Shown here piece after piece: positions 39,789-48,685 of a stretch of DNA of 64,000 bases. The stretch covers positions 186,001-250,000 of the forward strand of contig NZ_AYMG01000010.1 in assembly GCF_000633455.1 (NCBI RefSeq), written 5' to 3'. How positions within the stretch are numbered: the stretch's first letter is position 1; each line of letters starts with the position of its first letter. The notes under the pieces are model-generated. The model was not told the origin of the DNA. It did no database searches and saw only the letters and a program-made list of their open reading frames with translations. This DNA is from Pedobacter jeongneungensis. GTDB taxonomy: Bacteria > Bacteroidota > Bacteroidia > Sphingobacteriales > Sphingobacteriaceae. Position numbers and translations under genes: made by a program.

Positions 39789-40841
39789 CTAACCTTGTGC
39801 TCTTCCAACATCAAAACCACCTTCGCCATAACCATAACTCCCCGTACTACCACACCAGGGGCAGGTACTCATGGTTTCGTTACCGATACAGTGTATTTTT
39901 TGGCATTGGCACATGGCCAGGCCAAATTGGTTACCACAGCAGGGGCATGAGGGTGCACCTATCAGTTCTTCAGTATTTACTTTTTGCTGTATGCCATTAT
40001 CTTCGCACAGCTCGTAATAAGATTGATCTACCTGAAAACCACCCACCAGACGGTAAGCCTGTGTTTGTAGATTTAAACCCTCAAAACCTGATTCGTTAAC
40101 CACTTTCCGGTACTTCATCAAATATGGCCGCTTTGTATTCTGGCATTTGGCCGATAAAACCACATAATTATTATCAATATACTGTTTAGTAGCCGGTGCT
40201 TTCGAAATATCGATTTTAGAAAGGGTATCTCCATCTAATTTTGCGAGTTCGAAGCCAGATTCGTTATTTTCTACACTGATACTGCTTGTTTTAATGGAAT
40301 CTGTTACCCATTTAAAAAACTTATTGTAATCTTCAGTGCCGGCATTTTTAAACTGGAGTACATTTTCGGTCAGTTCTGCTAAAATCCTCGTATCTGTACT
40401 GTCGCCAAAAGAAATGGCGACCATATTTGCGGTACGCTGCCAGTTCTGTTTCCATTCGGCAATGGCGTTTTGCGTATCATCTGTAGGTACACCATCAGTA
40501 AACAGAAATACAATCGGTTTCCAATCGCCTTTTTGTTCCATGGTGGTTTTAACGATATCCTTTCTCATCTGGAACATTAAATGCCCTAAACCTTTACTTA
40601 AAGACGTGCCCCCGCCAATCGGGAATTTTGGCGGATAAAAACTCACCACTTCCTGCAAGGGAACCAGCGTTTTCGCTTGTCCGGCAAAAACAATAATCGA
40701 AATCCAAACGGTTTCTATGGCATAAGGGTCGGTTTTAATGGCTTTAATAATCGTTGCCATCCCTTCTTCTACCTGTTGGATCTGATCGCCAACCATCGAT
40801 TCGGAAATATCTATTAAAAAGTAAATGGGTAATCTTCTCAT
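39789..40841 (-). CDS. TerY-type vWA protein with C-terminal zinc ribbons
   Basis: 350 aa. N-terminal vWA domain with MIDAS 'FLIDISESM' (residues 6-15) and 'GGGTSLSKGLGHLM', then a C-terminal cysteine-rich end with 'SCPCCGNQFGLAMCQCQKIH' and 'CPWCGSTGS'. vWA/TerY proteins are the adaptors that pair with the kinase and phosphatase. Two shorter vWA paralogues follow at 41391 and 42033, but only this one has zinc ribbons. It ends two bases before the PP2C start. Confidence 0.85.
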   Translation of the reverse strand: MRRLPIYFLIDISESMVGDQIQQVEEGMATIIKAIKTDPYAIETVWISIIVFAGQAKTLVPLQEVVSFYPPKFPIGGGTSLSKGLGHLMFQMRKDIVKTTMEQKGDWKPIVFLFTDGVPTDDTQNAIAEWKQNWQRTANMVAISFGDSTDTRILAELTENVLQFKNAGTEDYNKFFKWVTDSIKTSSISVENNESGFELAKLDGDTLSKIDISKAPATKQYIDNNYVVLSAKCQNTKRPYLMKYRKVVNESGFEGLNLQTQAYRLVGGFQVDQSYYELCEDNGIQQKVNTEELIGAPSCPCCGNQFGLAMCQCQKIHCIGNETMSTCPWCGSTGSYGYGEGGFDVGRAQG

Positions 40842-40906
40842 ATTATAAATAATTGGCTAATGGTTCGAATAAGGAAATAATTTTATGATCCTACATTAAG
40901 CTGGTA

Positions 40907-41389
40907 TCATCGGGAAATTATACTGCGGATTTCTTTAGCAACATCCCTGTAACCATCTTTAATCCGTTGATTATAGTTGGTACAGCCGTAAACAACCACA
41001 TTATCTGTTCCTTCTAAATGATTGACTGAGAAATAAGCGTTTACTTTGTTGTTAAAAGTTACTACCTCATTGCTTTTACTCATTTTATCAAAAACATCAA
41101 TAAACTGCACATTTAAATAAAGACAATCGCCCTGTAAATCTGCCGCAAGAACCTTAAAATCGCCATATTGATTGCTTCTCAAATTCAGTTCGGCATGGCG
41201 CATATTAAAATTAGGAAACTTAAAGCTTTCATAACAGATTAAAATTCCATCTAAAGTTGTTTCAGGAAATATATCGCTGGTAGTTAAAGGCTGGTAATGT
41301 GAACCGTTATCGCTGTCTCCACCCGACGACATTGTAACAATAAAACCTATAACCGTAATGGCTATGCTAATTATACTTAGAGCATCCAT
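40907..41389 (-). CDS. Ter-operon membrane-anchored protein of unknown function
   Basis: 160 aa. One N-terminal hydrophobic segment (residues 3-21, 'ALSIISIAITVIGFIVTMS') then a soluble beta-rich part with 'DGILICYESFKFPNFNMRH' and 'VVVYGCTNYNQRIKDGYRDV'. No family recognised. It lies one base downstream of the second vWA gene and 65 bases upstream of the zinc-ribbon vWA gene, so it is a likely part of the Ter operon. Confidence 0.6.
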   Translation of the reverse strand: MDALSIISIAITVIGFIVTMSSGGDSDNGSHYQPLTTSDIFPETTLDGILICYESFKFPNFNMRHAELNLRSNQYGDFKVLAADLQGDCLYLNVQFIDVFDKMSKSNEVVTFNNKVNAYFSVNHLEGTDNVVVYGCTNYNQRIKDGYRDVAKEIRSIISR

Positions 41390-41390
41390 A

Positions 41391-42026
41391 TCAAATAATT
41401 AAAGTAATTTCACTAGGAGGTGGCGGCAAGGTTACACTTTCGCCTGTTCCCTGGCTTTTATTTCCCTGTTCTATAGTTTCGGATACCCATTTAAAAAACT
41501 GTTTCAGTGTAGCACTATCGGCCGTATCTAAATGGACTACATCAGGTGTAAGTTCTTTCAATAACGAATCGTTAGCCAAATGCCCTGCAGCACAGCAAAC
41601 AATTGCTCCAAAGTTTAGCGACTTAATTTTAGGCAGCATTTCGCGGTACAACTGCAGATCGCTAGGCTTTCCATCGGTAAATAAAAACATCAGGGGTTTC
41701 CAGTCACCTTTTTGCGTAGAACTGCCCCTTATTATATCAAGCTTAACTTTTTCGTATAACATTTCGAGTGCGTGCCCCGTATGTGTGGGGCCGCTTTGTG
41801 GACAAGTGATTTCAGGAAGTTGAAAAGAGGGAAGTTCGGTTAAGGGCACAATTTCTTTAACCTCACGATCGAAAGTAATCATACTGATCCACAAGGAATC
41901 TAATGCCTGTGCATCTGCCCTTAATGTATTTACCATACCGCTCAGGGCATTGTTTAAGGCCTGAATAGGCTCTCCATACATCGAACCCGAGGTGTCGATC
42001 AAAAAGTAAACAGGTAATCTTCTCAT
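41391..42026 (-). CDS. TerY-type vWA protein, short
   Basis: 211 aa, vWA domain only. MIDAS 'FLIDTSGSMYG' (DxSxS, residues 9-15), 'GPTHTGHALEML' and the final D of 'FLFTDGKPSD'. It begins MRRLPVYFLIDTSGSM, nearly identical to the paralogue at 42033, showing recent duplication. Six bases separate it from that paralogue. It probably recruits a TerD or metal-binding partner. Confidence 0.85.
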   Translation of the reverse strand: MRRLPVYFLIDTSGSMYGEPIQALNNALSGMVNTLRADAQALDSLWISMITFDREVKEIVPLTELPSFQLPEITCPQSGPTHTGHALEMLYEKVKLDIIRGSSTQKGDWKPLMFLFTDGKPSDLQLYREMLPKIKSLNFGAIVCCAAGHLANDSLLKELTPDVVHLDTADSATLKQFFKWVSETIEQGNKSQGTGESVTLPPPPSEITLII

Positions 42027-42032
42027 ATTCTT

Positions 42033-42671
42033 TTAAACAACAATATTTAATTCAGGCGGAGGAGGGGGTAATTCTTTAATTCCCTGTATTTCTTTCCCAC
42101 CATCTTCTATCCTTGTAGAGGTTACGCCAATAGAGGCAGTTACCCATTGAAAAAACTTGCCAATGCTTGCCGAATCGGCGGTATCTAAACTGACCACATT
42201 TTCGGTAATTTGCTTTAAAACTGCCGTATCGGCCCCTACACCGGCAGCACAAGCCACTGTAAATGCCGTTTTACGTTGTTTAAACTCATTTAAACCCGGC
42301 AACCAATCATCAGTTGGTATTCCATCTGTCATGATAAAAACCAAAGGTTTCCAATCGCCTTTTTGCTCGGTTGTGGTTTTTGCGACCTCGTTATCAATCC
42401 GGTTGGACACTAATTTTAAAGCTTCGCCCAAAGCGGTAGTGCCGGTTGCCCTTAAATCGACCATCTGGAATGATGCCAGATCGGTTAGCGGTATAATCTG
42501 CTGAGCCACGCTATCAAAAGTAATGATACTGATAAAAGCGGTTTCTATGGCCTGCGGATTTTGCCGCAAAGCACTGATCATAACCTGAACACCGTTTTTT
42601 ACCGCTTCAATTGGTTCGCCCGTCATGGACCCTGATGTATCTAACAACAGGTATACTGGAAGTCTTCTCAT
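42033..42671 (-). CDS. TerY-type vWA protein, short
   Basis: 212 aa from ATG at 42671 (MRRLPVYLLLDTSGSMTGEP); the longer frame from 42764 runs into the preceding gene and is not used. MIDAS 'LLDTSGSM', 'ATGTTALGEALKLV' and 'IMTDGIPTDDW'. It is the first of three vWA genes in the operon, each starting MRRLP. It ends 'ELPPPPPELNIVV', as the neighbouring paralogue ends with 'LPPPPSEITLII'. Confidence 0.85.
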   Translation of the reverse strand: MRRLPVYLLLDTSGSMTGEPIEAVKNGVQVMISALRQNPQAIETAFISIITFDSVAQQIIPLTDLASFQMVDLRATGTTALGEALKLVSNRIDNEVAKTTTEQKGDWKPLVFIMTDGIPTDDWLPGLNEFKQRKTAFTVACAAGVGADTAVLKQITENVVSLDTADSASIGKFFQWVTASIGVTSTRIEDGGKEIQGIKELPPPPPELNIVV

Positions 42672-42681
42672 AACCAAAAAA

Positions 42682-43089
42682 TTATTGTGGAATATTGTAA
42701 GTATTGGCCGTTTCCGGATTAGCTGATTGAATATGCGCAGGTATATTATAAGTAGCACCTGCACCGTAAGTAGGATCGTTTTGGTTGATGTGTGCTAAAA
42801 TCTCGCCGGTATAATCTTTTCCTCCACCCAAAATTGTCGAAATATTACCAATGGTATAAATCGGCCCCCAGGGAATTCCCCACCAGCCCAAAAATAAACT
42901 CACAAACAGATATCCTAATCCAGGTGTAATACTGCTTTTGCCTGGATGGATAAAATAAAAATCAGACGGCCGGTTAAAGGTCATAATTATTACAGAAATG
43001 CAATATTTATACATGACAAATTTACCGCCCCGGGCAACCAAATCCCTGATTTCGTCGCCGGTTAAACCTTCGATATTTTTAATACTCAT
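42682..43089 (-). CDS. Ter-operon membrane protein of unknown function
   Basis: 135 aa. Two hydrophobic segments, around residues 26-36 and 55-80 ('PGLGYLFVSLFLGWWGIPWG'), then a hydrophilic tail 'GKDYTGEILAHINQNDPTYG'. No family recognised. It starts one base over the TerD-like stop and ends 11 bases before a vWA gene. It may be the membrane anchor of the Ter complex, taking the place of TerC, which is not present. Confidence 0.55.
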   Translation of the reverse strand: MSIKNIEGLTGDEIRDLVARGGKFVMYKYCISVIIMTFNRPSDFYFIHPGKSSITPGLGYLFVSLFLGWWGIPWGPIYTIGNISTILGGGKDYTGEILAHINQNDPTYGAGATYNIPAHIQSANPETANTYNIPQ

Positions 43090-43748
43090 TACAGGTAAGA
43101 TTTTAGGATTAAATGAATCGTTTGCCCTAAAAAGGTATCTGGTGTGGGATCGCCAATGGCATCAAATTTCCATTCGTTATTGCGTTTATAAAGCTTACCC
43201 ATTATTAGCGCTTTTTTACCAGCATAACCTGATTCGGCAGATACATTGTAAGAAGCAAAAACCTCTTTTACCTGTGTTGACGTTCCTTCATACATCCTGA
43301 TTTTTGAATAAGGAATCTGAGAAAAATCCTCTTTACCCACATTATTCAGAAAAAAGAATATCTTGGCCACTTTAGGGTCAATCCTTGACAAATCGACCGT
43401 GATAATTTCATTATCCAAACCATCATCGCCGCCAGAATCTCCTTCTAAGTCATCACCTGTATGCCTTAAAGCGCCATCTAAAGAAAGTAGTTTTCCTTTT
43501 GGCAGGCCAAATTTCTGCAAAAAATCAATTTTATAAAGTGGCGAATAAATATGGTCGCACAGGTTGTTGTTATCATCAATGAGGATACAACTCAAATCAA
43601 GATCTACGCTTTGCTTATTGGTTGTTAAGCCCAAAAAACCTTTAGTTTCTATTGCACCCCAATTAACCCCCACGCAAAAACTCGTTAAAGTAGCACCGCT
43701 TTCTTTCCGCAGGTCTATTTTTTGTCCTTTTGATAAATTAATTGCCAT
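43089..43748 (-). CDS. TerD-family protein, divergent (TerZ/TerF-like)
   Basis: 219 aa. 'GQKIDLRKESGATLTSF' then 'VGVNWGAIETKGFLGL' takes the place of the GLGWD segment; acidic calcium-binding region 'GDDLEGDSGGDDGLDNE'. C-terminal 'FLGQTIHLILKSYL'. TerD domains bind calcium and are signalling proteins of tellurite and stress resistance. It is the most divergent of four paralogues (the others keep 'GLGWD'). Confidence 0.85.
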   Translation of the reverse strand: MAINLSKGQKIDLRKESGATLTSFCVGVNWGAIETKGFLGLTTNKQSVDLDLSCILIDDNNNLCDHIYSPLYKIDFLQKFGLPKGKLLSLDGALRHTGDDLEGDSGGDDGLDNEIITVDLSRIDPKVAKIFFFLNNVGKEDFSQIPYSKIRMYEGTSTQVKEVFASYNVSAESGYAGKKALIMGKLYKRNNEWKFDAIGDPTPDTFLGQTIHLILKSYL

Positions 43749-43759
43749 AATGAATGCAT

Positions 43760-44311
43760 TTAGTTGTATTTATTTAAGAAAAACTCCAATCCATCTTTCA
43801 TTCCAACACCTACAGCTTCAAATTTCCATTCATTATTGCGTTTGTAAATCCTTCCAAACTCAACAGCGGTTTCTATAGAAAAATCTTCTTCTAATTCATA
43901 TTTCAATACCTCATTATTGGCGCCATCCAACACCCTGATGTAAGAGTTCCGGATCTGCCCAAAATTCTGTCTTCTGTTTTCCGCATCATGAACAGTAACT
44001 ACCACACAGATTTCTGCAGCAGCTGAGCCGATTTTTGAAAGATCTACCTTAATCTGTTCATCATCGCCATCGCCATCTCCCGTTAAGTTATCACCTGAAT
44101 GTTCTACAGCACCATCTGGTGTTTTTAAATTGTTATAAAAAACGAAATGAGAATCGGATAATAATCTTTTATTATCGCCCAGTACAAAAACTGAAGTATC
44201 TAAATCAAAACTAGAACCTGTTGATGCACTATTGGTATCCCATCCAAGTCCGATGGTAAATTGAGGAGCATTAATTGCTTCACGTTGTCCCTTTTGCAGG
44301 TTAATTGTCAT
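43760..44311 (-). CDS. terD: TerD-family calcium-binding protein
   Basis: 183 aa. 'INLQKGQREAI', 'GLGWDTNSA', 'FDLDTSVFVL', 'GDNLTGDGDGDDEQIKVDL' and 'IVTVHDAENRRQNFGQ'-type 'VVTVHDAENRRQ'. The Asp-rich loop is the calcium site. Eleven bases upstream of the 43089 paralogue. It closely resembles the 45061 paralogue (ending 'LEFFLNKYN' against 'LSFFLSKYF'), suggesting that the four arose by duplication. Confidence 0.9.
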   Translation of the reverse strand: MTINLQKGQREAINAPQFTIGLGWDTNSASTGSSFDLDTSVFVLGDNKRLLSDSHFVFYNNLKTPDGAVEHSGDNLTGDGDGDDEQIKVDLSKIGSAAAEICVVVTVHDAENRRQNFGQIRNSYIRVLDGANNEVLKYELEEDFSIETAVEFGRIYKRNNEWKFEAVGVGMKDGLEFFLNKYN

Positions 44312-44375
44312 ATCTGATTAATTTACTGTGAAGCTTTGCATGATGTTGCTCAACAGTGGTTTAATTTTATAAATA

Positions 44376-45044
44376 TTATGCGTTTACGTATTTTTTTAAA
44401 ATCTCTAAGAAACTATCTGTTTGGTATGGTTCGCCAATAGCCCTGAATTTCCAGCCACCATCTTTACGATAGGCTTCGGCAAAAACCATCGTGCACATAC
44501 CATTTAAGGATGCATCACCAGAAAGGCTATATCTCGTTATTTCCTTTCTATTGGCATCAACAGCCCTTATAAAAGCATTTTCGACCATGCTAAAATGTTG
44601 ATTGTTCTGCCTGCCCTGATAAATAGATACCACAAAAATTATTTTCTGATAAACAGGATCCAGGGCATCCAATTTTACGATAATCTGTTCATCGTCGCCA
44701 TCGCCTGCGCCAGTCCTGTTATCACCAGTGAGCCAGATATTTCCTGACGGATGCCGCATTGAATTAAAGAAAATCACATCTCCCTCAAATAATCCAATCT
44801 GACGTCCGTTTTGATTAACAGTTCTGCCCAGATTGAGGATTTTATCATTCCCATCCAACAAGAAAGCAATCGCATCCAGATCGAACTCTTCTTCTTTTGG
44901 CGCGAATAGTTTACCTAAAAAACCTGTATTTTTTTGACGAACATCCCATCCCAGTCCCATGGTAACCTTCGATAAATCGAATGTTTCCCCCTTATCATTT
45001 TTGCGGAGGTCAATGGTTTGACCTTTTACTAAATTTATAGCCAT
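44376..45044 (-). CDS. TerD-family calcium-binding protein
   Basis: 222 aa. 'INLVKGQTIDLRKND', 'TMGLGWDVRQKNTGFLGKLF', 'FDLDAIAFLL' and 'TGDNRTGAGDGDDEQIIVKL'. The insertion after GLGWD ('RQKNTGFLGKLFAPKEEEF') and the 'IFFNSMRHPSGNIWLTGDN' segment resemble TerZ/TerE-like members. 64 bases separate it from the 43760 gene. Confidence 0.9.
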   Translation of the reverse strand: MAINLVKGQTIDLRKNDKGETFDLSKVTMGLGWDVRQKNTGFLGKLFAPKEEEFDLDAIAFLLDGNDKILNLGRTVNQNGRQIGLFEGDVIFFNSMRHPSGNIWLTGDNRTGAGDGDDEQIIVKLDALDPVYQKIIFVVSIYQGRQNNQHFSMVENAFIRAVDANRKEITRYSLSGDASLNGMCTMVFAEAYRKDGGWKFRAIGEPYQTDSFLEILKKYVNA

Positions 45045-45060
45045 AAAGCGTGTTTAGATA

Positions 45061-45636
45061 TTATTTAATAATCTGTCCTTTAAAATATTTTGACAGGAAA
45101 AATGATAAATCTTCCCGGTAACCGATGCCAGATGCTTCAAACTTCCATTTGCCTTCACGTTTGTATAAGCGACCAAATTCTACTCCTGTTTCGATAGAAA
45201 AATCTTCACCCAGTTCATATTTAGCAACCTCTTGTCCATTACTGTCATCTACAATGCGGATATAAGAATTCCGAACCTGTCCGTAATTTTGTTTACGGCT
45301 AATGGCCTCATGAATGGTTACTACGAATAAAATTTCCTGGATCTGGGGATCAACTTTTGATAAATCAACCTGTATACTTTCATCATCACCATCTGCGCTA
45401 TTTCCACCAGTTGGATCATCACCGGTATGATGTAAAGCCTGATCGGGAGAATCCGTATTGCCATAAAAAACAAAATACTCTTCTTCAGGGATCAATCTAC
45501 TCGAGTTAATCATAAATGCTGATGCATCCAGGTCGAAGTCATAACCAGTACCTTCATTCGGGTCCCAGCCTAACCCTACAGTAATTTTCGATAGTCCGAT
45601 ATCAATTTTTTGTCCTTTTTGTAGATTAATAGCCAT
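45061..45636 (-). CDS. terD: TerD-family calcium-binding protein, first gene of the operon
   Basis: 191 aa from ATG at 45636 (MAINLQKGQKIDIGL); a frame from 45690 would add a hydrophobic leader but all paralogues start at MAINL or MTINL, so the shorter start is preferred. 'VGLGWDPNEGTGYDFDLDAS' and 'GDDPTGGNSADGDDESI'. Its upstream region (45637-45900) is non-coding and holds an inverted repeat. No clear -7 element was found there. Confidence 0.88.
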   Translation of the reverse strand: MAINLQKGQKIDIGLSKITVGLGWDPNEGTGYDFDLDASAFMINSSRLIPEEEYFVFYGNTDSPDQALHHTGDDPTGGNSADGDDESIQVDLSKVDPQIQEILFVVTIHEAISRKQNYGQVRNSYIRIVDDSNGQEVAKYELGEDFSIETGVEFGRLYKREGKWKFEASGIGYREDLSFFLSKYFKGQIIK

Positions 45637-45784
45637 TATTAATTTGATTTTTTTTGAAATATTGTAAATAAATAGGATGTACATTATCAATACTGCATGT
45701 TAACGCAATAAAGCACGAAAGAAAAGAACACATTACTTTTTAAAAGCAATTGTTATTTTAACTTGAATAATAAGGATGTGGGAT

Positions 45785-45842
45785 GGCTACAGCGACGTTG
45801 ATTGAGCGCTAATTTTTTAATATCCTGTAGCCTTGATTATCT
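45785..45842. repeat. 8-bp inverted repeat upstream of the TerD operon
   Basis: GGCTACAG (45785-45792) and CTGTAGCC (45835-45842), 42 bases apart, lie in the 310-base gap before the first TerD gene. No gene is present in the gap; the other clear feature is a terminator. Confidence 0.4.
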
Positions 45843-45899
45843 GTTTAAATGTTTATAAACAAATATATTAGTTTGGATGCTAATTCCAAATCCGGATTT

Positions 45900-45935
45900 A
45901 AAAAAAATGCCAGATTCTTTTTCGAATCTGGCATT
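45900..45935 (-). terminator. Strong terminator of the L,D-transpeptidase gene
   Basis: A 12-bp perfect stem AATGCCAGATTC/GAATCTGGCATT with a six-base loop, followed on the reverse strand by at least seven T. It lies 11 bases past the stop at 45946 and separates this gene from the Ter operon. Confidence 0.9.
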
Positions 45936-45945
45936 AAAGATTATT

Positions 45946-47509
45946 GTTACCTGAACTTTTTCATCGCTGTCCAAAGTTTTTCATCCATACCATAAACATC
46001 AGGCCGGTATTCTATCTTATCGTTTTGAGACCAGGCTGTAATATAAGTGATAATTAATGGCACAGCTTTTTTAGGTCCAAACCACGCTGGTTTCAATTGA
46101 AATGGTTTAGTGGTATCTGCCTTTTGGGCCATGCGTTTTTTATACCATTTTACATGGGTGCTATCAATCGGCGGCAAATCTACCTCAGCCCTAAGTTTAT
46201 CATAAGTATAAGAATCTTTCACTAAAAGTTCGGCGAACTCCAAAGGTTTTTCTATACGTACACAACCGTGGCTAATCGCCCTATTGGTTAAATTAAATCC
46301 GTTCTTATTATTGGTATCATGAAGATAAATACTCGAGCTATTATCGAAGATAAATTTGAACTTACCTAAGGCATTTCCACCACCTGATCCCTGCTTAAAT
46401 TTGAATGGTAATTTATCCCTCGAATACTTGTTCCAGTTAATGGTATCAGGCTCGCCAATCAGCTTATCTTTATAGTAAACTTTGATGTTACTGTTCGACA
46501 AATAAAAAGGATCTTTCCGGGCCATCCAATAGATCTCACTTTGTGCAATACTTACCGGAATATTCCATATCGGATTGGCCTGAATGGAGTTGATTTTACT
46601 AAACAATAATGGCGTTTCATGGTTCTTAGGTTTATCATCTAAATTTCCCGATTTTGCATAAGCTTTTAGCTTGTCTTCATAACCACTTTCACGTTTACCC
46701 CCAACGCAAACTTTCATCGAAATTACAGTGTCTAATTTATCCATCCACGTTAACCTAAAATCAGGAATATTTACCTGCACATAATTGTCTCCGGTCTCAG
46801 GCATTTTCCAACGGAAGCGTTCCATGTTTAACAACAAAATCCGCTTTTCATCGGCAGCATCTGTATTTAAATATGCAGCCTGCAAAGCCTTATATTGAAT
46901 TGATTTTGGCTGAACAGATTTTAACGTATCTAAAAGGTTTTTACTGTTCAAAAGATTAAGCATTCCAACGCTGTCCGGGCGCCTCACTTTTATGTAGTAA
47001 CGCGAAAAAATAGAGCGGGGATTTATCACCCCATATTTGAGGTAATTATTATAATTTAAATAAGCATTTGCGGATAACAGCTCTAATTTGGCGATAACCG
47101 GATAGCTCTCCTCTACTTTTTTAATTTTATTAGCGGTTAGTTCTGCTAAAAGCGCTTTAATTTCTTCTCCTTTAAAAATCTTAGGATTAAAACCATGTAC
47201 ATTACTTTGATCTAAATAAGTCACCAGCGAATCTAATTCCCCGTTAATATAAAACCGGGTAACTAATTTAGGTTCAGCATTATTGCGTGCATAAAAAGCC
47301 TTTATGGTTTTAGGATTAACAAATTTACCAGAGAGACTGTCCATTGTCTTCACAAAAACGCTATCATAAGCTACAGTATCAAAATCTTTGTAGATTTTGT
47401 TCTTAAAATGTTCTGACAGTACTTTTCCAATCTCAGGGGGGCTTTTAAACCACCCACAGGCAGATATGAATAGAATAAAGGGTAAAATTAGAAAGCGAAA
47501 CTTTTTCAA
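45946..47509 (-). CDS. L,D-transpeptidase (YkuD domain), lipoprotein
   Basis: About 520 aa from a TTG at 47509 (LKKFRFLILPFILFISACGW), giving a signal with lipobox ISAC; a longer ATG frame from 47560 also exists but adds a second hydrophobic stretch. C-terminal YkuD domain near residues 320-430 with 'AISHGCVRIEKPLEFAELLV', the S-H-G-C-V-R catalytic signature. It would make 3-3 cross-links or attach proteins to peptidoglycan. The N-terminal half is unassigned, as in YcbB-like enzymes. Divergent from the his leader region. Confidence 0.85.
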
Positions 47510-47584
47510 CAGATTAAAATTTAAATACAAAATAAAGGTTAATGATACTAAAAACACCATAATGGCAAATTAAGTGCCATTATT

Positions 47585-47614
47585 TTTTGTTTTACCATTT
47601 CAAACACTATATTT
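47585..47614 (+). promoter_or_regulatory. Promoter of the his operon
   Basis: TTTG (47585-47588), 18 bases, TATATTTG (47607-47614), a full match to the Bacteroidota -33/-7 pattern. Transcription would start near 47620 and run through a GCCAG/CTGGC stem-loop (47614-47650) and the leader peptide. Confidence 0.75.
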
Positions 47615-47659
47615 GCCAGCGCTTATCAGCTAACGTATTGATACTGGCAGAAATAATTT

Positions 47660-47707
47660 ATGAATTTAACTTTGAACCATCACTTACATTTACACCATCG
47701 CCGATAG
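47660..47707 (+). CDS. hisL: His operon leader peptide (MNLTLNHHLHLHHRR)
   Basis: ATG at 47660, TAG at 47705-47707; 15 codons of which five are His (positions 7, 8, 10, 12, 13). It lies between the promoter and hisG and is followed by a hairpin and a T-run. Such His-rich leaders let ribosome stalling at low charged tRNA-His decide whether the terminator forms. Given the density of His codons and the position, a chance frame is unlikely. Confidence 0.85.
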   Translation: MNLTLNHHLHLHHRR

Positions 47708-47746
47708 GCGATATGATATGTTTGTTTTGTACTTCAAAACTTTTTT
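47697..47746 (+). terminator. Candidate attenuator of the his operon
   Basis: ATCGCC/GGCGAT hairpin (47697-47712) overlaps the last leader codons and stop; GTTTTG-TACTT-CAAAAC (47724-47740) followed by T6 (47741-47746) reads as a weak terminator. The stem is AU-rich (two G-C pairs), so the true terminator structure may be longer. A competing antiterminator should involve the leader region. Confidence 0.55.
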
Positions 47747-47784
47747 CCGTAAAATAATTTCCTGTTCACTCTATATTCAATACA

Positions 47785-48636
47785 TTGAAAACACTTAAAA
47801 TTGCTATCCAGAAATCGGGTAGGTTAAACGAAAAATCTGTAGAAATACTTAAAAACTGTGGTTTATCTTTCGAAAACTACAAAAGTTCCCTCATCTCAAC
47901 CGTTACTAATTTTCCCTTAGAAATTCTTTTCCTTCGTGATGATGATATTCCAGAATATGTACAGGACGGCATTGCCGATCTGGGGATAGTTGGGGAAAAT
48001 GTAATTGTGGAAACAAAAGCTGAGGTAAATTTTCTACAGAAATTAGGCTTTGGAAAATGCACCTTAAAAATCGCGGTTCAGGCCACCAGCAATATCCAAA
48101 ATCTTGAAGAACTAAATGGTAAAGCCATTGCCACTTCTTACCCGGTAATACTCGAAAAATTCTTACAGGAAAAAGGTATCAAATCTGATATCAGAACCAT
48201 TTCAGGATCGGTAGAAATTGGTCCGGGTTTAGGCTTAAGCGATGCCATTTTTGATATCGTTTCTACCGGTGGAACATTAAAGAGCAACGGACTAAAACCT
48301 TTTGCAGATGTAATGCAATCCGAAGCGGTTTTAATCGGAAATAAATCAATTGCAGATAATCCGGAGGTGGCAGAATTACTTCAACGTATCCGCTCTGTGC
48401 TTAGCGCAAAATCGAACAAATACGTGGTGCTGAATGTATCAAAAGATAACCTTCAAAAAGTAGTAGATCTTCTTCCAGGTGTTAAAAGCCCAACCGTTGT
48501 TCCACTCTTCGAACCAAACTGGGTAGCGGTTCATTCGGTAATTGCAGAAGAAGATTTCTGGGATAAAATAAACAGTTTAAAAGCTGCGGGTGCAGAAGGT
48601 ATTTTAGTAATGCCTATCGAAAAAATTATCAGGTAA
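47785..48636 (+). CDS. hisG: ATP phosphoribosyltransferase, long form
   Basis: 283 aa from TTG at 47785. 'LKIAIQKSGRLNEKSVEIL' at the start, 'GIADLGIVGENVIVE', 'RIATSYPVI'-like 'AIATSYPVILEKFL' and 'SGSVEIGPGLGLSDAIFDIVSTG' (PRPP loop), then a C-terminal ACT-like part ('EGILVMPIEKII') as in long-form HisG. It catalyses the first step of histidine synthesis and is feedback-inhibited by histidine. 78 bases downstream of the leader stop. Confidence 0.95.
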   Translation: MKTLKIAIQKSGRLNEKSVEILKNCGLSFENYKSSLISTVTNFPLEILFLRDDDIPEYVQDGIADLGIVGENVIVETKAEVNFLQKLGFGKCTLKIAVQATSNIQNLEELNGKAIATSYPVILEKFLQEKGIKSDIRTISGSVEIGPGLGLSDAIFDIVSTGGTLKSNGLKPFADVMQSEAVLIGNKSIADNPEVAELLQRIRSVLSAKSNKYVVLNVSKDNLQKVVDLLPGVKSPTVVPLFEPNWVAVHSVIAEEDFWDKINSLKAAGAEGILVMPIEKIIR

Positions 48637-48685
48637 AAATATTTAAAATCATATTAACTATTAGTTAATTTTAAATTATAAAACA

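Noticed and set aside
42671..42764. Longer N-terminus for the vWA protein, overlapping the upstream gene
   Set aside because: The paralogues start MRRLP; the extra 31 residues lie inside the end of the 42682-43089 gene.
45636..45690. Longer start for the first TerD protein with hydrophobic leader
   Set aside because: All four paralogues start at MAINL/MTINL; the extra residues are not supported.
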